Assembly (NCBI GenBank): GCA_009809945.1
Contig: WTPW01000994.1
Span: 206,119-270,118 of the forward strand
Reading direction: 5' to 3'
Length of the DNA stretch: 64,000 bases
Source: Gigaspora margarita
Lineage: Eukaryota > Glomeromycota > Glomeromycetes > Diversisporales > Gigasporaceae
Of the stretch, positions 33,220 to 46,089 are shown in pieces. The translations under genes were made by a program, and so were the position numbers. Under the pieces are notes generated by a model. That model saw only the letters and a program-made list of their open reading frames with translations, did no database searches and was not told the origin of the DNA. Each line of letters begins with the position of its first letter. Position 1 is the stretch's first letter.

Positions 33220-33878
33220 TTAACCCGAATATACGATTAGATAACGTGGCATAATCGCCTACAGCATAGATACCAAAATTAAAATTCTATATAATTTAAT
33301 TTCACTCAAAAAAAAAAAAAAAAGTATATATATTAAATAAATTTATTAACAAACCTCTGCATAGGCAACGTAATTCTCGCTACCTGATGAATTTGCTGCG
33401 CCGACGACATCAACAATAAACATTGTTCTAGACGAATCAGGACCAAGATTTGTATATGAGTGAGAATACCACGCATCAGGTGAAAACCAGACACCCCCTA
33501 TGATTTAAAGAAAATTAATAATGTTTAATCCAAATAAAATAAAATAAAATAAAATAAAAATTACACACCATTATTCAATTTGAACCCTGTGCGGATTATA
33601 CCGCACACACTGCAGGCTACATTGGGTTGACAAAAGTTAGAATTATTTAAGCTTCTTATGGCACAGACATGTTTTGTGCCATGAAAATATTGAGCACAAC
33701 GGAGGTTTGGATTTTTTTTTTTATACGCCTTGTGATTATTGATAATATGTTTAGGCATTTCAACGCGAATTATAGAATGTATTTGGATGTTATATTTCAA
33801 TGCCATTTTTGAAGTAAATGTCGATTTCACAGTCGTGTATTCACTAGAGCTAATTGATAATGGAATTATATTTGCCAT
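33220..33878 (-). CDS. PARP-fold (ADP-ribosyltransferase-like) protein, three exons
   Basis: Modelled exons are 33878-33569, 33497-33355 and 33258-33220, giving about 163 residues with all introns GT-AG (one donor is GTTTGT). Exon 1 carries RVEMPKHIINNHKAY and then Y-F-H-G-T, followed by Cys residues spaced C..C..C-x2-C in a stretch ending GIIRTGF. Exon 2 gives GGVWFSPDAWYSHSYTNLG and RTMFIVDVVG. Exon 3 ends in AIMPRYLIVYSG. The H-G-T, the (S/H)SY strand after a G-x-W/Y-F-S turn, and a final strand read as a PARP-type catalytic fold (H-Y-phi layout), with the Cys set as a possible zinc site. If intron 2 is retained the protein ends VC at 33349. An AG just upstream of the ATG leaves open a further 5' exon. 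Substrate and target are unknown. It is one of only two intact host-type genes here, about 1.1 kb downstream of the SPX-GDPD gene and on the same strand. Confidence 0.72.
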
Positions 33879-34956
33879 CTTAGAAAAAAAATAGAGAGAG
33901 ATATGGATTACAATACATCCCTTGAATCGTTAGAACCTTTTTATTTTTAAATTTTCTAATTTTTTAGTATCAATATCAAAATTTTATTTTATTAATATTA
34001 GATTGACTTTTTCTATCTATGTTATATATCAGGATGAGTTACGCATTACAATCATCAATTTTTCGAACCTTGATTGTGAAATTCTATTTGGCGTTAAACT
34101 TATTATTGTATTTTTCACGACTTTGTTTAAGTTACTATTCAAAATTAAAAAAGTATAATACATGTAATAGCATATAATTCTTTTACAATAACTACAGTAC
34201 ATATAAAGTCACATTTTTCAAACTAATGTAAGACGCTAACTTTATTAAAGTCTAGTATAACGCGTAATTAGCGCGTCTGTAACACAAAGATAGCCTACTT
34301 ATCATATGTGGCGGTTTAAGGTTCTGATTTATTTTATCTGTTGCGTGTAGAGCATAATACTATTCAAAATAAAGTAAGGCGTGTTAAAGTTTGTCAAGTA
34401 TTTGTTACTAAATAAATCAACAATATTAACTTCTTTTAACTTTAACAGTCAATTCACTGATTTTATATCTAGATTAAAAGTTTATAGAATTAAGTTTTTG
34501 CCTTTCCTTTACATGATAGTCTATAAAATTTAGTGCAACTTTAAATAATATAATAAGTTCGCTCAACATTAATACACCCAAAAACTCGTAGTTTATTAAA
34601 TCACAATTTGTTTTTCAAATTTGGTTTAAACGAAGATAAACAAGATGGAAATATAATCTATTCTAATAAAACATACTAAACGAATGATCAGTAATGATCA
34701 AAAGAACTTTGAAAAAAAAAATCATGAAAATAATCAAGAATATATAGATCTTGTTACAAAATTTCTACCTTAAAAACGTAAAAATGTTATTTGAAAGTTT
34801 GAACTTTGAAGTAAAAAAAACAATATAAAATCTTTAAACATAATATACAGATATACGTGTATGTACAAGTGATAAAATGAAATTTACAACCCCAAAAATT
34901 TAAAATGAATAAGTTCCGTGCTCAAAGAAAATAATTAAAAGATGAATTTAACTTTA
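33879..34956. other. intergenic between the two host genes
   Basis: It holds the 3' flank of the SPX-GDPD gene (AATAAA directly follows its stop on the minus strand, about 34950-34955) and the upstream region of the PARP-like gene. No other feature seen. Confidence 0.6.
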
Positions 34957-37900
34957 TTAATTAACCATGTTATTAATTTGATCCTCATTATCGCTTTGTT
35001 GAAGTCCTTTATAAACTCTCAATACAGAATCCTACAATNNTAAAAATGTATATAAAACNTATTAATNCTTGATTATATATATATTAAGATNATAAAGTAA
35101 TAAATACATTACCACAATAACAGCATCNACNCCAGCTCTTTTTTGTAATTGTGCGTTCGCAACTATATTATTTAATGNACCATAAGTAAAAAGTAATAAC
35201 CCAGCATTTTTAATAACTTTAACTAATCCTGGAGCTTCAATAATAGGTTCACAATTAGTAACAATTCCTGATAAACCAGCAAAATTAGCAAATCTGATTG
35301 CTGCTTGTACAGAATTACATCTTGCATCAGCCATACGTGTAATTCCACAATCAGTTAAAAAAAATACCGGGTAGCAAGCTTGTTTAAATGCAAGCATTAA
35401 ACAAGTTTCTGGATGAAATGATGAAAAGATAATTTTACGTTCTGGTTGTGCATGAGTATATACACATTCAAGAATTTTATCACAAAAAATATTTAATTCC
35501 GTATAAAATGTTGGAAGTTCAAACTCTTCTGCTTCATCAATCATTGGATATTTTACTTCAATATTGAAACCGATATTGATAGGAATGTTCTTGAAAATTG
35601 AAATATAGTAAACAATTAAAAAATGAATTAAATACGATTTATGCAATAAAAAAAAAAAAAAAAGATAATAATAATAGTTTTTTATAAATTACTTTAAATG
35701 TATCTTCTAATTTGATAAAAGGCGATTGAATTGTGCCAATGCCGTTCCCCTTCAATTTTCCATTAATATTTTCATCAATTCGTCTAGATTTTGCTTTATT
35801 AAGTATTGAACCCATACTATTTGCTCGTTTGAGCTTTTTAAATGAACTTGAGTTAGGTGTATTATCAGTATCTCCATCACTTTGAGAATTTTGAGAATTC
35901 TGAGAATTTTGAGATGTCACATTATCTGTTTCGTTAAAATCATTTGTTGAAATTTCCATTTCTATTTTTTTTAAATTAAGGAATTGTTTTAAAGTAACTG
36001 AATGCATAGGAATATCGATGCCTGTTTCTGTAACATTCCAGTCATGATAAATGACTGGCACCAAGTCTTTAGTAAGTTGACAATCTATTAAAGAAAAAAT
36101 AATTTAAACGTTGGAACAAATAAAAATGAAAGTAATAAAAACATATATATATAAATGAAAAAATGTATACTATACCAAATTCAACATACTCTGCACCGTG
36201 AATAGCTGCGGCTTTAAAACTATCCAAAGTATTCTCACCCAGCTGTAACTTCCAAGTTTTGTCATTGGCCCCACTTCCACGATGACCAATGACTTTGGTA
36301 CTTAATGATTTCCATTGTGTAAACCTATTTCTATCTGCTAACCCTTCATGTATGAAAGGGTTAATAATCAAAAATTCAAACCGTATTTTACCAATATCAT
36401 CTAATTCTAATGCTTTAACTATGGGAATTGTGAAAGATCCCATAAGAGTTGAATAATTTGAATATGTTTTCACGGGTGAAATCACAGCTGTTGCACGACC
36501 TATTAATTGAGCATCATAAGTTGACATTATATCAAATATTAAAGTTACATTATTTATATTATATGTCCAAAACATTAATGGATCGATTGAAGAGCTATCT
36601 TTTATGGGTAAATCAATGGTAACTTTTTCTCCTGTAGCATTTTTTGCCCAAATAACAATAGAAACAGGTGTTTTTAATGTGCTATTCAGTTCAATAGGAG
36701 TTACATCAGTACGCGAATCTGTCGTTCCAAGTGTCACAAATATCAATGATTGATTTTGAAGATATTTGCGTTCACGTGCAACTTCTGTAGAAGATTCTTG
36801 TTGAGATCTATTATCTTGAGGAGATGTCATTATATTATGATTTGCTGAAATAGAAGAAAGAATGGTTTCCCTTGGAGGACGTAAAATGTCTTTCATATTA
36901 AGGTGACCACGAAACAATGCATGCATATGTGGAGTCCAACCAGAATTATCTACAATATTAAAATTGACACCTGATTTTATCAATGCCGCAACTGTTTCTT
37001 CATGTCCTTCGATAACTTTATAAATGATAATATTTTAACTTGTTAATATTTTTTTAACTTATAGTTTTAAATGAGTCAATCAAGTGCATTACCTGCTAAG
37101 AATAATGGTGTCCAACCATAATATTTTTCTCGGATCTCTTTATTAGCATTTTTTTCATTTATCAGCATTAGACAACACTCGGTAAAACCACCTCTGGATG
37201 CCAGATGTAAAGGTGTTTCATCTTCTTCATCTTGTACATCAGGATTTGCACCGGAATCCAATAATAATTTTGTCACCGAACAATGACCAAATTTACATGA
37301 TATCGCAAGTAGAGTTTGTGCTGCAGTTGAACTTGTCGAATTCATAAATTTTGGTACTAAAGAAGTGCATCGAACTATAAAGATAATTCATTAATTAGAA
37401 CATAAAAATTCTAAAGTATACATTAAATTCTGTATACAATTATAAAACGTTATCTTTCATGTTACTGATGAAAGTGACAAAGTGGGAGCAAAAAAAATTC
37501 GCGGTGACGTAATCGCCGGCCATTTTCGACCTGATAATACAAATTACGTATTATGTTGAAATGATTGTTAGTCTTTTAAATGTGGACTAATAATCTTTTT
37601 CAACATAATACATAATTTTTATTATCAGGTCGGAAGTGGTCTGCGATTATGCCACCACGAATTTTACTTTGTCACCTTACAGAAGATAACTGATTATTCA
37701 CCAGGATATTATGCTCATGATGTTGATGAAGATAATGTCATCTGTTGTGAATAACCCAATTATCTTATACCATAAATTGACTGATAACTTATAATTCAAT
37801 GATCATATAAGACATGTTGGATAATTTAACCAAAACAACTTCAACTTTATCAATAATATTTCTAGAGTTTTTACTTACCATTACTGACGGCATCTACTTT

Positions 37901-39802
37901 CTCACCGTTAATCTGTAGAATACTTATTATGCATTCTAAAACTTGAACTTTGTTGTTTATCGTCGCATAAAACAACGGTGAATACCCATCACCGTCAAAC
38001 CATACATGATCATTAAAATCAGCCTCCTCTAATGAAAATTGCCTAGTTTTCTTTAAATATTCTAAGAGTGTTTGCGTTATTCGCACGAGTCCTTTAATTG
38101 CTGCGTAATGTAAAGGACTTTTATCATAAACATCTTGAGATAAAGCTTGTGAATCTGAAGGAAGGCATTTAAGTATACAAGCAATGATTCTTGGATCATC
38201 TCGAATTGAAATAGGGGATGAAACAGGTGATGTTGTGATATTTTCTTTTGGCAAAATGCCACCATTAATTACTAATTTATGTATTAATGAACGCTTATTA
38301 ATGTCCTCTTCACCAAGGATGTTCACACCTAAATTTAGAAGTAGTTCAATACATTTAAGGGCTGGGTAACAACACGCTTTATAAAGCTTCGATATCAAAA
38401 TCTGACATTACAGACAAAAAGTTAATAAATAATAAATTCAAAGACAGGTCAAAATATATATATATATAACGAAATACCTTTTGAACTTCAGGATTTGTTG
38501 GATTAATTATTATATTATCAGAAATTACACCATTATTTTTCATTTCAATATTTGATACCTTTTCAACTATTAAATTGCGAAGAGCACTCGCATCATCATT
38601 TTTAATCACATCTAACAAAACCGTATTCTCCATAATTAAATTTTGATTTGATAATAAATTATTATGAGCAACATTATTATTATCTACAACTACGTGTTCC
38701 ACCTCACGAATCCATTGTTCAATTGATCCCAAAATTTTGACTAATGCTGAACTCGAGGCGAGTGGAAGAATATTAACCTATTTACATCAATTTGATTGAG
38801 ATAAAAAGAATGATAAATATTCTACTTTGACATAACAAGATAACGCGATCTTCCACATTAACAATCTGTATTATATTTGTAATTTCCAGTGTAAATATTA
38901 TTTGAAACACGTACCTTTGTATTTAGATAATCATCTTTCAAATTTCTATTTAATTTTTTATCAAATCTTTTGTATACAAGGGACAAAATTAGCAACATTA
39001 TAAATAATCATAAAACAAAAAAAAAACGATAAAAAAGAATCATTATTACTTTTTTAAAATTTTATTTGCAGCTTTTATATTTAAATCGGCAAAATGTAAA
39101 AGATTATTTATTTCATTCTTTGTTTCTAACAAGTCTGACAAAAGTTCTGAAGAACCTTCTTGATTAAAATTCGAATTTTGATGTAAACCTTCATCTACGT
39201 TTAAGGGTCCACTTGGTGTGATATTACGAAGATTTGGATATTTACTCGGTAATTCTTTAAATATTTTCTCAATCCTGGAGTGTCGTTGTACGAAAAAGTC
39301 ATTGGTTTTTTTGAGCTCGCAGTCAAGAGTCGAAAAAAATTCTTAATTAATATATAACAAGATAAATGGTTAAATACATGAAATTTTGTGTATATATGAA
39401 AACTAGAGATGGAAATTATATGTTATAATATTTATTTACGATTTTTACATTGTGCATGATGGTATAATAACGATACTTTATTTATTACTTATACCATTAT
39501 ACCATATTATATATTGTACGTTCGTAATTATATTATACCGTATAATTCCCAACCCTATCTGAAATAAAATTAAGATCTTACCTTTGATACAGTCATCATT
39601 GGGTTCCCCATTTAATTGCGATTTGTTTAACGCATTACTTATTAACCTTTTCAAAGTCTTATATGGGATATAATGACTATTTTACAAAAATTTACATAGT
39701 AAATATATAATTATGAAACTTGAAATTATGTAAAAAATTCTAGATTTCTTACCCAGACCATTCTGGTATTTGACTTTGAAGTAATTCTTTTCCAAACTTC
39801 AT
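34957..39802 (-). CDS. GDE1: SPX-ankyrin-glycerophosphodiester phosphodiesterase (GDE1/PHO81 type)
   Basis: Eleven GT-AG exons keep one frame of 1125 codons plus stop: 39802-39753, 39676-39582, 39341-39050, 38966-38915, 38777-38478, 38401-37879, 37374-37093, 37015-36176, 36084-35693, 35589-35113, 35031-34957. The protein starts MKFGKELLQSQIPEWSG, the classic SPX opening, and the SPX domain (residues 1 to about 170) ends with a Lys-rich KKFDKK helix of the kind that senses inositol pyrophosphates. Ankyrin repeats follow at about 330-575 (KSPLHYAAIKG, ETPLHLASRGG, GWTPLFLA). A C2-like middle leads to the GDPD domain from about 772: HRG (776-778), GEN (791-793), E810 and D812 of EFD, H825 and a GFNIEVKYP strand, so catalytic residues look preserved. 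Yeast Gde1 hydrolyses glycerophosphocholine to choline and glycerol-3-phosphate. PHO81 paralogues with the same layout regulate a CDK, but the intact active site favours a catalytic Gde1-like role. Ambiguous bases at 35128 and 35131 are third codon positions (Gly, Val); 35178 leaves one residue unknown. Confidence 0.93.
37474..37675. mobile_element. palindromic MITE inside GDE1 intron 6
   Basis: GTGACAAAGTGGGAGC..ATTCGCGGTGACGTAATCGC on the left mirrors GCGATTATGCCACCACGAAT..ACTTTGTCAC on the right, and the inner stem pairs ACCTGATAATA with its complement. The 202-bp insertion explains why this intron (37375-37878, 504 bp) is the longest in the gene. Target duplication not obvious. Splice sites remain intact. 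Confidence 0.88.
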
Positions 39803-42800
39803 TATTTTTAATCGAAAAATTATTTTTTCTTTTTTTTTTTCCTTATTACCGAAAAATTATAATGATTAAGACCTAAGCTTTGGCAAAAATGTTAATTGGG
39901 ATGTATTTAGAGTGAAAATTTTAATGTTCAAAAGAGGGGTTAATATAATATTTTATTTGTTATTTATTATGCCTAAAGTGGCATAAAAATGATCATACTG
40001 TTTTTGATTGACACCTTTATTTGGTTTATAAGTCGTATCAAAAAAGGAGTTCACACGCGTGCTTTATTTTATACTTTAGTGTAACAAAAAATCATACACA
40101 AATTTTCCATGATCATTACACACGTTTTCATAATCATTATATGATAGGTTCTGGACTACACTAATTCGAGGACATAATCTACGTATAAATATGCAATATA
40201 TGGTTAATTATAAATAAATTGAAAGTCTGAGATGTTATCTTGCTTAATCTGGTTAATTCTTGCTTTGAAATCCGTTCGAACACTGTTCCAAAGTATACAC
40301 ATACGTACAGTTCGTACGAAAAGCGGGTTCAAATTATCGTTGTTTTTTTAAATTGTTTAAATAAAAATGATGCTTGAACATGTATGTTTAAAACCTGTTA
40401 TCGATATTTACTAAAAATATACACAATATGTATTTTGTATTTGTTTGTTAGTACGCTTGTGACCAGCTCATCATACATACGCATACACATACATACTTGC
40501 TGATCGTGTTTTCTAGAAGTCGAGAGGTTTACAGTTTTCTTTGGCAGCAAATAATTTTATAAAGAATTATCTTCTTCAATAATAAATACATAACACGAAC
40601 TCAAAACTCATTTGAACCAAAAACATTCACAAAAATAATAAATAATAACTTTCAAAATGTGATTTTGTTCGAGTGATAAAACAACATTACAGTATTAACC
40701 GTCGATAGATACGGTCTTTTTACGATTAAAAACTATCAAAATGTGCAAAGAATTTCGACGGGAAGGCAAGTTCACTTACACTAAATTGTTCAATTGCGCT
40801 GTCTTTGTCTATTATGTTAAAAATGAAATAAAAAGGCTAAATACAATATTTGTATCATATTTCTACCAAGCAGTTTTGCAAAAAAAAGTCGTTTAAGAAA
40901 TAACATGAAGCATCATATTTTAATTTTCAAAAAAAAAAAAAAAAAATCATAGGTTAAAATTTACAGATCGCAAAACTTTTTCACAATTCGAGCTCTATAA
41001 GCTTTATATTGCCAGTGTTGGGTCCATCTACCCGGTATATGTCCAATAACGTACTTTGTCTGAATTGGAGATATAAAATTTATACAATTGTCCAATCGCG
41101 GAATTTTTTATGTCCAAGGCCAATACGTATTGTATATTACATAATCAAATATACGTCATCATAAACCCCAAAACATTACTGTAGGCGTAATTTTTTGATA
41201 AAATCTTAAATACAAAATAGGTGACTGATTCTCATCCGTAAATGGTCTTGCAAAATAGGCAGATTTGGGCAGAAAATGGCTGATCCTGTTTTGAACACAA
41301 TTAATCTAACTACGTAATCATAAATATCTTACATAACTGATAAGAATGATTAGATTCCGTCATTAACGATGGACTGTTTATCAATATCAGATAAACAAGA
41401 AATAAAAAAAAAATTGCTTAATATTCATGACTCCTCAGTTGTATGTACATTTTTAAACCAATATGTACGCACATTGTAAGAAAATTCTACTTTTAAGAAC
41501 GGGGGGTTTTTTTAGCAAATATAATTAAAGCTTTTTAAATACAAAAGAGCTATTATTGTATATAAGATAGTTTTTTTATAAAGATATTTTTTGGATTATA
41601 TTTAAATTCTTAAATAATTTGATTAATAGTTGTATTTAAAAAACTAATTTCTTATATAAAATTATAAAATTTTTTAAAAAATTGCTTTTATAGAAAGATA
41701 TATATTTATTCTTAATAATTTTTTTTTTTTTGCCATTTGTCTCTTTGACAGCTAATATTTATATTGAAAATCATTCAAATCACCAAATCAAATGATTTTA
41801 TCGCATGTTAATATCACATGCATTCGTTTTATGTTCTTAGTGTTTTAAAATTAAATAGTTTATTAATGATCAATATTCTCTAAAGACAGTACAGTAATAG
41901 ATCTTTTATTTAAAGATAATAAATAAAAAAAAAAAAAAGAAATGCATAATTAAGATAATATCGCAAACTATTAGAGTGCATACTTTGATCATAAATAAAT
42001 AAAAAACAATTAGAATTGGTTTAGTTAGTTGAACGTATTTTTTAAAAAATTATTTTTTATTCTTTTTGCTAAGTAAAATTACTTTTATCTGACAGTTTGC
42101 TATGATTCGTCTGCAAAATAAATTTATTATTCGACAGAAACTATATAGTTGCCGAATAATAAAATTGTTAAACAGACGTCGCAAGCTACCAGATAATTCC
42201 GTCATCAATATTAGCAAAAAAAATCAATTTTTATCCAAAGTAAGACTTTTAAATAACGCGCAAGTACCTGTAATAGCGCATGGGACATTATTACGCGCAA
42301 ATACGGTAATGTATTTTTAACCGCGTTATATAAAATCTAATACATGACATTCGAATTTCGATCATCCGGTACTTACAATTATCGAAATTATGTCGACTAT
42401 TTGAATTATATTTCAGGGTCATTCGAAGTTTTATACAAATTAATGTAGCTACGCGACGAGCCAGTAAAGTATTGCACTTTGTGACATATTTTGTTCAATG
42501 CGATATTTTGTTTCTGTTGATCCACTAGATAACGTATTTTGATTCGCAAATTAGTTAACATTATGATATCTTTGACTGACTAGAATCGGTTACAGCTATA
42601 GCCGGTCACAAACGGCTATAACCGTAACCGTACGCATCCCTAGTTTGGAATATATTGATGAATTAAATTTGAGTTGTATCAAATGAACTATTAGGAATAT
42701 TAGCTGGTTTATCATTTATACCAGATTAAGATAATTTCAGTTTAAACCAACTATAGGAATTTATTCATTTCATAGCAAGTTGTTAACTGCACAGAAAAAT

Positions 42801-42930
42801 GCAAAGTACAATATGACTGGTAAAACATGTTTATGTAGCATAAGACATCGATATACGGTACATATGTGGTAATAATGGCATGTTTTAATAACTATTTTTA
42901 ATATATTTGATTTAAGTTATAATAATAATT
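39803..42930. other. 3.1-kb intergenic and promoter region upstream of GDE1
   Basis: No gene structure recognised. Poly(A) runs (about 40930 and 41930), TATATT motifs and one 72-codon plus frame (42102-42320, Arg/Lys-rich, no known domain, normal codon mix) are the only things noted. That frame could be an exon of an unknown gene but nothing supports it. No PHO-type promoter site (CACGTG/CACGTK) was confirmed near the GDE1 start. Confidence 0.45.
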
Positions 42931-43046
42931 AAAAATTGGAAAAAAAAATCAATTATTGATTACAAATGCTAGCAAACATTAAACTATTAAAAATTGGAAA
43001 AAAAATCAATTATTGATTACTAATGCTAGCAAACATTAAACTATTA
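42931..43046. repeat. 58-bp tandem duplication
   Basis: AAAAATTGGAAAA..CAATTATTGATTAC..ATGCTAGCAAACATTAAACT occurs twice with a 58-bp period (42931 and 42989) and only slight changes. Non-coding. Confidence 0.9.
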
Positions 43047-43394
43047 TCAAAAATTAGTCAAATATTTGGACTTTAACTGGCCTCCATATTAAAACAAGTT
43101 TAAATGTTAATAAGTATTAAAAAACAATATTTAAAAATAATATTTTTGTTAGATAATTTCTTACCTACAACTACTAGCTTAGAATTTATTTATTTAGAAA
43201 GATTTTAGTATTTCAAAAGCTAACTTAAATAAATAACTTGCTTATGTGTCTGATAGTTAAGTCATGTTGAGATAACCTGATTGAAATTTTTTGCTTGAGT
43301 TTTTAATTTCTTTAATTTGTTTAGATAATTCAGTATTTTCATTTTTTTAAATATTTAAATAGTTGATTCAATGTATTAGCTAATTATTAGCACA

Positions 43395-44390
43395 GTCAAT
43401 TTTGAAGTTCAGCATCTAAGCATTTATTTATCAAATCCAAAAGTAGTTTGAGAAACTTCATATCTAATATCAGGTCTAGATCCTTATCACGTGGAATATC
43501 ATAATATAGTGGATACCCAGTAAAAATTTCTAATATGAAGAATAAATATCTGATTTTTGAGTATATTTCTTTCCATGCAACATCTCTGGAGCAATATAGT
43601 GAAGCATGCCGAAAATTTTTTTAGAGCTTGATTTTAGTGATATTTGACTTACATAAGTCAAAATCAGTAATGCAAGACCCAAGCATACATCTGTTAATTA
43701 TATTTCCAGAATGAAATTCCTTATAAATTAATTTGGATTCATGGATTGTATTAAGCCTATTAGCTATGCAATATAAGATAATTATTTTAGAATTCTCAAA
43801 GACTTCTTTGCTTTGCATACTGCATAACTATCATATAATTATAATCGTCTGGGTTAGTTATGCCATAAGTTTCAATTGCTGAATTGCCTCCATGTTTATG
43901 TTGATTGTCAATCTAAAATAATACAAGGATAAATGAGTTTTAAATTATAATTATAATATTAATAATGATAATAAATTTATAATAAACACTTCTTTTAAAA
44001 ATTTTGTTTCATATCTTTAGAAACATCAAAGCTTTTTAAACAAACATTCACTTGCGACTTTCCTATCCATACATCCTTTTCATCATCAAATCCATACATC
44101 CTTTTCATCATCAAATCTATACACTCTTTTCATCATCAAATCCATATATCCTTTTCAATATCAAATCCATTAATGTATCTATCAATTCAGACTACCTTGA
44201 AAACAGTACCAAAGCCTCCTTTAGCAAGATATTTGACATTTGTTAATTTATTAAAAGGTATCCATTCGATAATGTCTTTATATATTTTTGCATTAAGTTG
44301 AGTATGTTTAATAAATTCATCAATATAGTTACCAATTATGAAATTCCTTTTTAAATCTAAAAGTTTATCTAATATTTATATCATATAATG
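43395..44390 (-). pseudogene. decayed protein kinase (Glomeromycotina receptor-like type)
   Basis: On the minus strand, from 44390 down: a lead-in NYIDEFIKHTQLNAKIYKDI, then EWIPFNKLTNVKYLAKGGFG with the Gly-rich loop (GGFGTVFK), the VAIK-like strand as NVCLKSFDVSKD, then ETYGITNPDDYNYMIVMQYA. The catalytic loop reads LIYKEFHSGNII, where HRDxxxxN is expected (Asp to Glu), and the Mg loop reads ITDFDLCK instead of DFG. The C-lobe ends near EIFTGYPLYYDIPRDKDLDL and LINKCLDAEL. Breaks: TGA after QRSL where Arg is usual, further shifts, and a 25-bp tandem expansion at 44066-44165. This architecture is a huge family in these fungi. Catalysis should be lost. Confidence 0.82.
44066..44165. repeat. 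four tandem 25-bp repeats inside the kinase relic
   Basis: TCCATACATCCTTTTCATCA-type units begin at 44066, 44091, 44116 and 44141. On the minus strand each spells a GFDDEKDVWI-like peptide in shifting frames. It corresponds to the variable linker after the Gly-rich loop, where relatives have a single WDxxxxxW-type motif. Confidence 0.9.
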
Positions 44391-45135
44391 TTTCATAAGT
44401 TGCAGATAAAAATTTAGCAACATTTGAAGTGTTTAATTGTACCCGTTAAAACATTATACCCGTTAACAATTCTAATAAAAATACTATATAGAAGCGGGCG
44501 ATCGTAATCGATTATTGCTGTTAATGCCAGATTATATTTAGTTCATATCGAATCATCTATGACATCCGGGGTGCTTTATGTCATAAGCCATATATTATAT
44601 ATTTAGAAGTTTACATCAGAGTTACCGAAAGTGAAATAGGGCATTATACTAAAGGGAATGTATTACTAATAAAAAAATATACTAGTCGCAATCAAAATTA
44701 CGATACATGAATGCTATGCTTTATAGAATAGAATAGAGTAGAAAACAATAGAACATATATATATATATATCAATTTTGATTGGCTACCTTTGCATTACGA
44801 CATTCTTGATATAGATAATTATGACAATTTTCTATTTATATCTCTAATTTAGAGTTCATCCATTTAACCGTTTTGATCGGTTACCCGTGACTTGACGTCC
44901 ATCTGCATTAATTAATATTTTATTAAGCTAAACGTCTTGGATTAACGTTAATGGTTCGAATATTTCCCACGATTGTCAAATCTTAATTATTTTGACATTT
45001 GACGTAACAAATCGTCATTTATTTATCATCAATCCATGAATTAATCATTTGTAAAAAATGACATAGAAGGCGTTTTGACTATTATATTTATAGTATCTAC
45101 ATGTTTTTTACCCTTGTCAAGGCACCCCTGTCGAA
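44391..45135. other. intergenic, no gene seen
   Basis: No supported feature apart from a short TATATA run near 44755-44770. Confidence 0.5.
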
Positions 45136-45407
45136 TTCGTAGGTCACGAGCTAAAGCGTTGTGCATCTTATGTTTTTGACTATTTAATTAAAGTTAGGGT
45201 AAGGGTTAGTTTGGGGTTAGGGTTAGAAGAGATCCTATAGGTAAATCACCTCCCCGACATTTTTTATTAGTGAATCTATGTAGGTTTAAACATTAGTTTT
45301 CTTGTATTATATGTTTTTTTCGCTTTTTTGCTTCGTCGGGTTAATCAAAACAAACAAGTTGATTGGCCATATATCACGTGATTGCACAACGCTTTAAACG
45401 ACCCTAA
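45136..45407. mobile_element. MITE-like element with AAAGCGTTGTGCA arms and telomere-like loop
   Basis: GGTCACGAGCTAAAGCGTTGTGCATC on the left is mirrored by TGCACAACGCTTTAAACGACC on the right. The loop contains GTTAGGGTAAGGGTTAG and GGGGTTAGGGTTAG. The outer limits are approximate. Confidence 0.65.
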
Positions 45408-45554
45408 GTAATGCCATAAATGTAGCATGTTCACATTACATTTCATAATAATCAATAAAAGAATTTTGCTCTTTCTGTTCGATTCTATAAAATTACATCA
45501 TGCACTCTTTCACATTTGCCAATTCATTATACATAAACCTTCTCACTAACAACG

Positions 45555-45830
45555 ATAAGGCCACGCAAAGTTAATTTTTCGTTTTGCATTACCCGCCGAC
45601 CCATTTTTTCAATTTTTCCAAAATTTTTTTTTTTTTTTAAGTCCCAATTATGCCAATTATTCTATTTCTGCTATTTAATTTTTTTCCAGAAATTACTCCG
45701 GCATCACCCGATGGAGACCTTGGTTTTCCGAAATTGTCCGATAGGACTGATAGAAAAAATCCATCTGCCAACTCCAATTTTCTGATTTCGTGTTATGCAA
45801 AGCGTAAAGTTAACTTTGCAGTGGCCTTAT
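45555..45830. mobile_element. MITE with ATAAGGCCAC ends
   Basis: ATAAGGCCACGCAAAGTTAA continues to TTTTGCAT and is mirrored by ATGCAAAGCGTAAAGTTAAC..GTGGCCTTAT, about 40 bp of imperfect inverted repeat. The 63-codon frame at 45650-45841 inside it has a codon-like look (ASPDGDLGFPKLSDRTDRKN) but reads into the right arm, so it is not called a gene. Confidence 0.8.
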
Positions 45831-46089
45831 ATGCAACATAAGACTATTAATTTATAACAGATTAAAAAAAAAAAAATAAAAAAAATCCGACCAACCAACC
45901 GGAAATTTTGAAACCCATACCTGCACAGTTCTGTGTCTCTGTGCTCATATGACTCCCTGTTATTAGTTGCTCCATTAGCTTAATTTCCAAGAGGAATTCA
46001 CAGGTTAACAATTGGTGGTGACTGTGAGATCCAAAACAAGAATCAGTGCTACATCTACAAAATTATGTGTGAGGTGAAGTATTAAATTC

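Noticed and set aside
42102-42320. 72-codon plus frame with normal-looking composition
   Set aside because: No domain, no splice partner and no homologous family recognised; kept only as a note in the intergenic entry.
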